From Hygrophila difformis (taxonomy: Eukaryota; Streptophyta; Magnoliopsida; Lamiales; Acanthaceae), in assembly GCA_030278955.1 (NCBI GenBank), contig JAOANR010000012.1, positions 709,858 to 773,857 on the forward strand: 64,000 nt of DNA. Reading direction: 5' to 3'. The position numbers and the translations under genes are program-made. Positions 56,593 through 64,000 of this stretch are shown one piece after another. The notes under the pieces are model-generated. The model saw nothing but the letters and a program-made list of their open reading frames with translations. It ran no database searches and was not told the DNA's origin. Each line of letters opens with the position of its first letter. Positions within the stretch are counted from its first letter, which is position 1.

Positions 56593-57927
56593 ATGTTGCT
56601 TTTCCTATGGTTCATCTTGGCGTTCCTTATGGTCCTTCCGGGGGCCAAGAGACGAGCTACCCGACGTGATGCAGCCGGCCCTAGCACTGCCGCTCCGGTG
56701 ATGCCGGATATTGACGACAGTGACGACAGTGAGTCCGAGGAGGACGAGGAGCGGGTGTCGAGGCTCAGAGATCTCCCTGACGAGGTGCGTCCTCGCCGGC
56801 ATGATAGGTTCCATTTTTCGACGATGGCCGCCCAGGACTTCTACTTCGACGAGCTTCGTCGAAAGAGGGCTTACGTTCCCGAGCGAGGCTTGTTCCCCGA
56901 TCATATGGGCGATGACCGGATCAGTGCACTTTTGGGGCATCTCCAGTGGACCGGTCTTGCACGTCATCCCGACGGCGTTGCCTCCGGCTATCTAGCTATG
57001 GAGGTTATCGCCAACATCAGCGGCCTTGGGGTAGACGACGACCTTTCTCGAGTCTGGGTTCGTGGTCGCTACCTAGACTTCAGTGCTCGGGCGATCAACA
57101 TCTATTTCGGCCTTCCAGATGATGGCGCGTTCCGACCACAGCCAGAGGGACGGGTTTATGCTCCTGCCTGGGGTGTCTTGTGTACCGAGGTACCCCCGCG
57201 GACTGGATACCCTCACGAGCTACGACTGACGTCTTTGGATGCTCCTTGGCGTGTACTTGCTCAGCTTTGGTTAGGACGCATTCGGCCGATCACCCGGAGT
57301 CATATCGTCATAGATCATGTCTTTGAGACTATCTGCTTTATCGCACGAGGCGGTCGGATAAATGTGGGCGCGTGCATTGCGGACAACTTGAGGGGTTTAC
57401 GACGGGGGCAAGGGAGTAGGGTGATCACTCATGCACACCTCATTTGTGGGCTATGCGCTGCCCAGGGGATCCGCACGTCTCCCGAGACGGACCCCTATCC
57501 TTTAGCTCCAGGTGAGCACTACCGTATTCCGTCTTATGCCGCCCGGCGCAGCACTTTGCGTCGTGGAGCGCCTCGGGCTATACTGCACCCGCAGCCTGAG
57601 GATGGTGGTTTGATCTTAGTTGTTCCTCCAGAGCGGCCACCTCCTCCTCCTGTGGTTCCACAGCAGGGTGGGGTTCCACCGCAGGGTCAGGACATGACGC
57701 AGATGCTCCAGATGATGCAGGAGATGCGTGTCAGTATAGATGCCGGGTTTACAGCTGGGCAGGCTCGTTACGATGCCTTGGATGCTAGGATGGATCTCTA
57801 TCAGGATCGTATGGACACGCTCACTATGAGACAGGCGGAGCAGCAGGCCACCATGACTGACATGTATGGCTACATGCGTCAGATGGACGACTACATGCGT
57901 CGCCAGTTCCCGCCTCCTGATCAGTGA
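56593..57927 (+). CDS. PF20167-like plant transposon protein, antisense within element G
   Basis: About 444 residues from the ATG next to the splice acceptor; an alternative start is at 56629. A short hydrophobic N-terminus and a basic stretch (AKRRATRRD) are followed by an acidic box (DDSDDSESEEDEE). A domain at about residues 75-290 (FHFSTMAAQDFYFDELR, YLAMEVIANISGLGVDDDL, WVRGRYLDFSARAINIYFGLP) resembles PF20167. A Pro-rich linker follows, then a Met/Gln-rich helical tail (about 370-440) likely to form a coiled coil. Function unknown; the family is common in plant retroelements. It is intact and reads opposite to the host element. The SIRE-like ORF at 22275-23612 has a distantly similar domain. 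Confidence 0.72.
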   Translation: MLLFLWFILAFLMVLPGAKRRATRRDAAGPSTAAPVMPDIDDSDDSESEEDEERVSRLRDLPDEVRPRRHDRFHFSTMAAQDFYFDELRRKRAYVPERGLFPDHMGDDRISALLGHLQWTGLARHPDGVASGYLAMEVIANISGLGVDDDLSRVWVRGRYLDFSARAINIYFGLPDDGAFRPQPEGRVYAPAWGVLCTEVPPRTGYPHELRLTSLDAPWRVLAQLWLGRIRPITRSHIVIDHVFETICFIARGGRINVGACIADNLRGLRRGQGSRVITHAHLICGLCAAQGIRTSPETDPYPLAPGEHYRIPSYAARRSTLRRGAPRAILHPQPEDGGLILVVPPERPPPPPVVPQQGGVPPQGQDMTQMLQMMQEMRVSIDAGFTAGQARYDALDARMDLYQDRMDTLTMRQAEQQATMTDMYGYMRQMDDYMRRQFPPPDQ

Positions 57928-58410
57928 CCCTTCGTTTTTACGGTACTCTTGGGGTGCGTAGTAGAAGTAGTTTCCTTATGAGACTGTAAGACGATGGTTT
58001 CCATTTCTGTGTTTTGTAGTTTGTGCTTTTGTGGTGTTACTCCATGATTATCTATTTCGGTTGTTAACTCTAGGATTGCGGTTAATTGATGACTTGGGAT
58101 TTCAGGGTTTAGGGTTCGAGGTACTCCCGTTTGATTGACATTTATATGTGTTGTTTGCTTATTAATACCTTGTTCCTTTATTCTGTTGAGTCCCTCACCA
58201 TACGTTTGGATATGGAAGGCGGGTTTGAAATATGTGCATATATATATGTATGTGGGCCCTATGGATAATGGAAATAGAATATAACATAAATGCTTGTATT
58301 TTTATTGCTCAATAGAAAACGTTATTTGATACAAGCTGTAGGGATCACAAGGATAGGAATAGCTCGGAAAATAGGAACGGTAATAGTAGAAAGAATGCGA
58401 TAAAAGGTCT
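57928..58410 (+). other. 3' region of the antisense gene and junction with element G
   Basis: Non-coding. From about 58250 rightward, the minus strand resembles the region after the extra ORF in element E (ATTGAGCAATAAAAATACAAGC), so the right edge of the foreign segment lies between about 57930 and 58250. Confidence 0.5.
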
Positions 58411-58917
58411 CTAAGCTGAGGGAGTGTAGGTGGTTGGGTCCTCCATGGGATCATCCTCATCACTCGACTCCTCAACGGTACCCCAGCCAAGGGGTCCATG
58501 GAATACTGGGCTTGCTGGCCAATTGGGCCCAGCGGCCGGGGCAGGATCAACGACGACAACTGAAGGTTGGGCGGCTGTAGGGACAGCGTCAGGATCAACT
58601 ACGGGGCTAGCTGCGGGAGGAGTCCCCAGGTCGAGAGGGGCAGGTGGAAGTAGATCGTCCTTCAGATGATGCAGTTGATGTCCCACGACCCCTACTTCGG
58701 TCTCTACGTCGTCCATCTGGGTCCGAAGTTCAGTCTCGCGGGTCTGGAGTTCATTGATTTGGATTTGGAGTTGGGTTATATCTTGATGTCCTGCTTGGCC
58801 CAGATTAGTTAGGTGACCCAGGTTAGCTCCCAAGTTGTTCACGTTTTGAGGAGATTCGAGGTACGCCTCAATCAACCTCATTAGTAGGTTGATCATGTTC
58901 GCGTTTGGGGCGGCCAT
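58411..58917 (-). CDS. Extra ORF of element G: coiled-coil protein with acidic box
   Basis: An intact 168-residue ORF about 440 nt after the primer site. N-terminus MAAPNANMINLLMRL matches E's MAEPNTNMVNL. Residues about 40-90 are a Gln/Leu/Glu-rich coiled coil. A long Ala/Pro/Val linker (about 95-140) is absent from E. The acidic box ESSDEDDPMEDP near the C-terminus matches E's SSDEDDPIED. It stays open although this element has lost gag and nearly all of pol. No enzymatic motif is visible. Confidence 0.76.
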   Translation of the reverse strand: MAAPNANMINLLMRLIEAYLESPQNVNNLGANLGHLTNLGQAGHQDITQLQIQINELQTRETELRTQMDDVETEVGVVGHQLHHLKDDLLPPAPLDLGTPPAASPVVDPDAVPTAAQPSVVVVDPAPAAGPNWPASPVFHGPLGWGTVEESSDEDDPMEDPTTYTPSA

Positions 58918-59355
58918 CTAATGTCAGCAAGAAGGTTAGAGTCAGGTCATGTTTCGAATAAAAGTCAAGAGATGCAGGAATTTAAATCTACATGAATATG
59001 CATATGCAATCCCCCCAAAAATAAGTTTTAATGTATTTTTAGATTTAATCGTGGATTTAAAAAGTTGGGCCTCTATACTGGCCAAAAATAATTTGGACTT
59101 AAGAATAAAAGCATAGGTATTTGGGCCGAAATAGTTGGCTTATAATAAATAATTATTGGGTCAAAATAGTTTAACCCCCTTTGGGCTCAAAATATTATAC
59201 TAATTGGATAGGAAAATTTTTGGGCTCAAATTTTGGGCTAAAATAAATAACACTAGTAGTCTTAAAAAAAATTAATAATGATAATAATAAATTTAAAAAT
59301 AATACTTAGCTCAAAATATTTTAAAATAATAATAATAGTAGCTTTAAAATATTCC

Positions 59356-59369
59356 GGGCTCAGATACCA
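59356..59369 (-). other. Element G primer binding site, one mismatch
   Basis: On the minus strand TGGTATCTGAGCCC: one change (A to T) from TGGTATCAGAGCCC in A, E and F, 3 nt from the 5' LTR. Confidence 0.85.
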
Positions 59370-59372
59370 ACT

Positions 59373-61867
59373 TGTAACACCCCGGATTTGATAACTCAGG
59401 CCGGGATGTCACCGCCACATCTCTCTAGCAAGACACGGATTCTCCGAGCTTGCCAAAGAGATGCAAGGCTATAGGTATTGCAAAAAGGTTTAAAAACAAG
59501 TCCGGAATCTATTTAAAAATAATATTAAGTATCATCCACACACATAGTAGTAATAATATATCGCAGCGGAAAAAAAATGTAAAGTGGGCCGACATGGCCA
59601 AAACTCGGGATTTAGATGCCCGTTATGCAAGTATCATAAAAGCAATAAAAGCAATGTTTAAGTTTTTCCATCCCCCAATGCATATGCTCATGCATTATCT
59701 TCATACTCTGAAAGGAAAAGAGAAAACAACAATTTTATCAGTATATAAAATACTGAGTAAGTCGATCCTAACATAGCAATAAAGGGATTTAATTAGATAA
59801 TTTAAAATTCCACTCCTATCATGCATTCACAAAATTAAAGGAAATAATAATTTTAATTGTGTACTTGAACATGCATTTAATCCACAATAACCATTTAGTC
59901 ATGATATGAAATTTAAAGACATAATTTAAATGCATAATTTAAAGGCATGCATAAATAAATAAATACTCAAAAATATTAAATCTTTTATTTTCCCCCGTTA
60001 CGTAACCATTTCTCAGTGTTTTGTATAGCCGGTGATCCGGCGGCCACAGCCGTTTCGTAAGTATCTCGTTTAGCCGGTGATCCGGCGGCCGCAGCCGTAT
60101 CTGCCATACCCAGTACCACTCCGGAGCCTCGAGAAATCCATACGGACAACCCGAGAGAGTAGGCCATGTTTCTCCCGCCGATTGGCGCAATATCTCATCA
60201 AATTCTCTCGTCCATTATAGGCCCGAAGAGAAAGGCTAGAGGGGCACCCTGCAGAGCACTCACCCTCCACCAAGTATCTCATGTATCGTTTAGATTTAAT
60301 GTATCGGGGTTTTTCAAAAGTATAGATGTATCGTATTTCAAATCTTTGATCGTTCGTTTCAAAATTTCAAAATCCTTCGATTTAAAAGTATCTTGGCGTC
60401 ACAGTTTGCGCCTTTTCAATTTAAAAATTTGGTTTAAGTCCGAAAAATCTGAAAACTTCACAGTTTATGCAAAACACCCTAACGAACAACTTTCGTGTTT
60501 TAACTTTTAACTTTTTCGAAATAAGTTGAGGAAACATGTCAAAAATCGATTTTATTATGCAAACAGAAATCTGTCCGGACTCAGGTTTGACACAGTTCGG
60601 AAAATTGGCTTTTTGACATATCAAATGGACTCCAAAAATTCTGAAATTTTAACCACATATACTAGACATGATTATCTACAACTTTCATTTAGATTGTAAA
60701 GATCAAATCGGATACAAAATATAGAAACAAACTCACTAAGTTCGAACATGTTCATAGGCAGATTTCAACACGTTTTGTCAAAACAGTTTCTTTTCGATGC
60801 GATTTAAAATAGCAAACGTTAACGAAAATGTCTGAAATTTTTACACAACCTAGATTTATGTGTTAGGATTAAAAGTCTAGTTTTGAGTTTCTCGGATTGA
60901 ATCCCCGAAATATGAGTTTTAGGCCGATTATAGAAACTGTGCACGTTAGGGTTTTTAATTTTGATTTTTACGTTTCGTTACATTACGCCTATACCGGACG
61001 CCCCTAAATCACCCGTATTGATATGGAAGGCTCAACTTACAGTGATAGGGAGTTTTGGTCGTCCTAAGGTCGCTGGCTCGTCTAAATTGCTACGAACGGA
61101 TCTCCTCAACGTCAAGCTTCCGACTTTGGCCACGATTTCAAATCGGACGAAGAAATCCAATGTTAGATCGAGTTTTCGGGTTCAAAAACTTAAATGGAAA
61201 TCTATGAACGACTTACCACAGATTAGAACACTAGGGACCTTGTATTCCACGCCTCCTCCGTCGGTTTTTGTCGCCGGGAAGTGATCGGAAAGTCGTCGGG
61301 AAGTCGTCGGAAAGTGTTTCGGCTTGGGAGAGTTTGAGAGTCAATTGGGAGGGTTTTGGAGGCTGCAAAATGGGGTGGAGACAACCCTCCCACGACCTAA
61401 TACTCCTTGCCCCGCTCAAAATCCACTTTCCAAAGTCGGGGGGTCGATTTATGGTAAGAAATCGCCGAAAAACGCGCAAGTTGCCAAAACCTGTAGAGCC
61501 ACGTGGGGTTGGCGCGCCTTTTGGCCAAACCCCGCCCGGCCAGCGCGCGGTCCCCGCCTGGACTGCGGTCCGGGCGGGTCCGTGCGATCCGATCCGTCGG
61601 GTCTTTTTCTCCTCTCTTTCGGACTTCTATCCTTCCACGTTTTCGCGCTCGATTCTCCGGGTCATTTTCGGATTATGCTTCTCATCATAAATTTATTCCG
61701 ACTTAATTCGATTTCACGTCTGAAATCTTAGGTTTAGGTCCGTCGGGTTCTAAATCGTCGTCTTTTGATTTCCGAGCATTTCCGAATTTATGGGTTCTCG
61801 GAAACAAAACTTTCTTTCCTATTGGATTAATTCCTATTTTTATATTCTAAAATTTACGGGTATTACA
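59373..61867 (-). repeat. Element G 5' LTR (2495 bp)
   Basis: Matches 52300-54789 with scattered differences, roughly 1 percent by eye, including a 7-bp duplication (TTTTAAC type) near 60505. Ends TGTAATACCCG on the minus strand. Confidence 0.93.
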
Positions 61868-64000
61868 CCGAGGCAATTATTTGAGCCTACAAATCAGATT
61901 TTTGGGTTAGGAAACCCATTTCATTGTCAATTACTTCTCCATTCCCGTCACTATGCAAGAGGCAAATTGGGGATCTTGAAATTCTTGAGAAATTGAGGAT
62001 TTTAGTGCGAAATCAAGTGGGGGGTTCATACTATAACTTGAGGTAAGTGTTTTCCCCCATCTATTCCTTGTTTTTATGAAAATAGAAGTGATTTTTAATG
62101 GGTGTTTTGGAGGTGACGAAAATGGGTGTTGTGTGATGAACTTCTTGTAGACCGGCTTGAAATGAAAGTGTAAATCTTCAATTGGAGTTTGGATCTTGAT
62201 TGAGGAGGCTTATGTAAGTTGAATCTCTGTCCATTTCAAGTTTTGATGTGTTTGGTTGAAAAATTTAGAAGTTATAAACTTAGAACAATCAATTGTTAAA
62301 TCTGTCAACTTTGATCAATTGTTGCGCAACCTTTTGCATCTGTATTTTCGAACCTTTTCCAGACCTTATTCCGGAAACCTTTCTTCATGAAAAATGTTCC
62401 TAACATCATAAAGTTTTTTGTCCTCCAAATTTCACAAATTTTGGACTCCATTTGCTATCCCAAATTGAATCTGGTTTACTTAAGACTTTTGCTGGAAATC
62501 TGACAGCACCATAGTCTGAAATTGTAGAGCATTTTTGACCACTTTATAGATGTTTTCCCTCAACCATTTCTTAATTAAAGATGTTCATAATTTTGTGAAG
62601 TATCTCTCTGTCAAATTTCGTGATTTTTAACTGTCGTATGAAAAAGATATGGGATCTGGTTTATCGGAAGGTCAAAATCCATTTTTACTGAAAGTTAAGA
62701 GATGTTATTTTCTGAAATTTGAGTTTTTGAATGATTTAGAGTCCTCAAACCCACATTACTTCTTCATGAAAAATACTTATATATGTGTTATCTACTTTGT
62801 GTTAAAATTTCAGAATTTTTGGACGAGTTTTAGTATTTCTAACACCTGTTGAAACGTTTAAGTCTATTGTTGAATTTCCGGCAGAATGCATGTTCTGTAA
62901 AGAACTTGGATTTTGAACAGTTTCTAGGCCTTATTTTAAAAATTACAAAACATGAAAGTTGTTCCTCTATGTCTTGGGAACCTACAGTCTAAATTTCACA
63001 TCCTTTGCCTGTCGTATGAATTTTTAAACTAATTTGGCGTAATCTGCGACGTTGGACATGATTTTTGGTCCAAATGAGAAATTGTTGGATTTTGAGTTTA
63101 ATTCTTGCATTGTAGCTTACTGTTGGTGATTGGAAGGCTTGGGAGCTGTTATTGAAGCTTGTGGATCATCACTCATTTAAGGCAAGGGTTATGCTTGCAT
63201 TATTGTGTGTGTTGGGGTGATTTTTTGGATGATATTGGAGTTTTTGCTCGATTTTTCTTCCGTTTGATTCGCAGGTTTATTATTCACAATATTTATGAGG
63301 GTTTAAGCTTATGGTATGATAATTTAGATGATGAGATGCTTATCGGGTCATCATATCGCTTATTAGATGGTGATGAATGCCTATTCGTGTGTTCTTGTCG
63401 AACTCCTCGCTATAATGAATGAATTATGATTTCCTTGCGGTGTTTTGAAATTTGGGAATGTGTATATAACTCATGGAGGTCGTGAATATAACGTTACAAC
63501 CTGTTGGGACATGAGGTTCATACTCATGTGGTGAAATGACACTCATTATGTTGTGTCGGGATGCTGTCTTAGCTTTGAAAGGTACGCGAGATGTTTATAT
63601 GGTATTGTGGAACAGGCGAACCTTGCGAAGGTAATTCTTGATTATCATGTTATTTTCATATGCATGTTATTGCATTGAAATTGATGGTTATTAACCCGAT
63701 GGGTTATTATGACGTTTATGATTGATCGGGCAACCTTCACAGATGTTGTTGAGTCTGGATGGCCCTGCGGGGTGTATTATTGACTGTTATGTCTGTTACC
63801 CTTTTGGGGTGGTTATTATAATGCATGATATTGCATTATGAATGGATGGACATTTTGGAAATGTCTGATCGGGCAGCCTTCATAGGTGTTGTTGAGTCCC
63901 GATGGCCCTGCGGGGTGGATTTTGGCTGTTATGCCTGGATATTTGGCTGTTATGCCTGTGATTGGCTGTTATGCCTGGATTATTGGTTATTATGCTTTCG
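61868..64000 (+). repeat. LTR I, second part, running off the window
   Basis: Begins with the duplicated CCGAG and continues LTR I. A donor-like TTGAG/GTAAGT lies at about 62042. Phrases such as AAAATTTCAGAATTTTTGGA and GAAAGTTGTTC are shared with the U5-side sequence of the other Ty3 LTRs. No gene is supported; a frame at 63159-63422 has no recognisable domain. The LTR end and internal region lie beyond 64000. Confidence 0.55.
63722..63985 (+). repeat. Short direct repeats near the right edge
   Basis: Two copies of a segment of about 58 bp beginning TGATCGGGCAACC/TGATCGGGCAGCC, about 143 bp apart, and three to four copies of TTGGCTGTTATGCCTG at about 63924-63985. Similar in placement to the arrays in LTRs B, D and F. 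Confidence 0.75.

Larger units (their letters stand above)
52300..61867 (-). mobile_element. Element G: Ty3-type element with an antisense gene in place of most of gag-pol
   Basis: Duplication CCGAG at 52295-52299 and 61868-61872. LTRs are of the same family as E. On the minus strand: 5' LTR, altered primer site, intact extra ORF, then about 2.5 kb carrying a plus-strand (antisense) gene, then the pol C-terminus, both hairpin/polypurine modules and the 3' LTR. Gag, protease, RT, RNase H and the integrase core are absent, so it is non-autonomous. Confidence 0.93.

Noticed and set aside
63159..63422. 87-codon frame near the right edge
   Set aside because: Lies in LTR I, has no recognisable domain and no coding context.

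Overview
This window is repeat-dominated nuclear DNA from a flowering plant, probably a eudicot. The evidence is several chromodomain Ty3/gypsy retrotransposons of Tekay/Del type (initiator tRNA-Met primer sites, gag-protease-RT-RNase H-integrase-chromodomain order), part of a SIRE-like Copia element, a LINE RNase H fragment and a probable pararetrovirus remnant. No ordinary host gene, tRNA, rRNA or CRISPR array was found. Species cannot be named from this sequence.

Left block, 1-14856: element A (minus strand, 12-10923, duplication CCTAG) is structurally complete. It carries an extra ORF between primer site and gag, and a gag-pol with one frameshift and one stop. It sits in the 3' end of element H, whose long LTR (11343-14856) was inserted into a coding region of a Caulimoviridae-like remnant (14857 to about 18250). 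That remnant has a TATA box, a nearby AATAAA, a leader, and three small ORFs packed with a stop/start overlap and a 2-nt gap. AT-rich DNA with no gene follows to about 20620.

Middle block, 20747-51431, is a deep nest. A LINE fragment abuts the 3' LTR of a SIRE-like Copia element (minus strand). Its extra ORF is cut by element B (plus strand, 23587-51431). B's 3' LTR is split by solo LTR D (duplication AAAAG), D by element E (GTTTC), and E's 3' LTR by element F (CGTAA). E keeps the extra ORF and most of gag-pol but has lost the integrase core. F has only gag. B keeps only the two ends of that gag, joined where a GT-AG intron would be removed.

Right block, 51432-64000: an older LTR (element I) begins at 52048, is interrupted by element G (minus strand, 52300-61867, duplication CCGAG), and runs off the right edge. 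G belongs to the same family as E, but most of gag-pol is replaced by an antisense gene with a 5' intron, encoding a protein that resembles the plant transposon-protein domain family (PF20167-like). G's own extra coiled-coil ORF is intact.

The points most worth following are: (1) the extra coiled-coil/acidic ORF between primer site and gag in A, E and G, open even where gag-pol is broken; (2) two successive hairpin plus polypurine modules at the 3' end of the Ty3 elements, one with compensatory stem changes in H; (3) the splice-like gag deletion in B relative to F; (4) the antisense intron-bearing gene in G; (5) a donor/acceptor pair inside the LTRs of several families. Families were assigned by reading motifs, without database searches. 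LTR ends and target duplications were read base by base.
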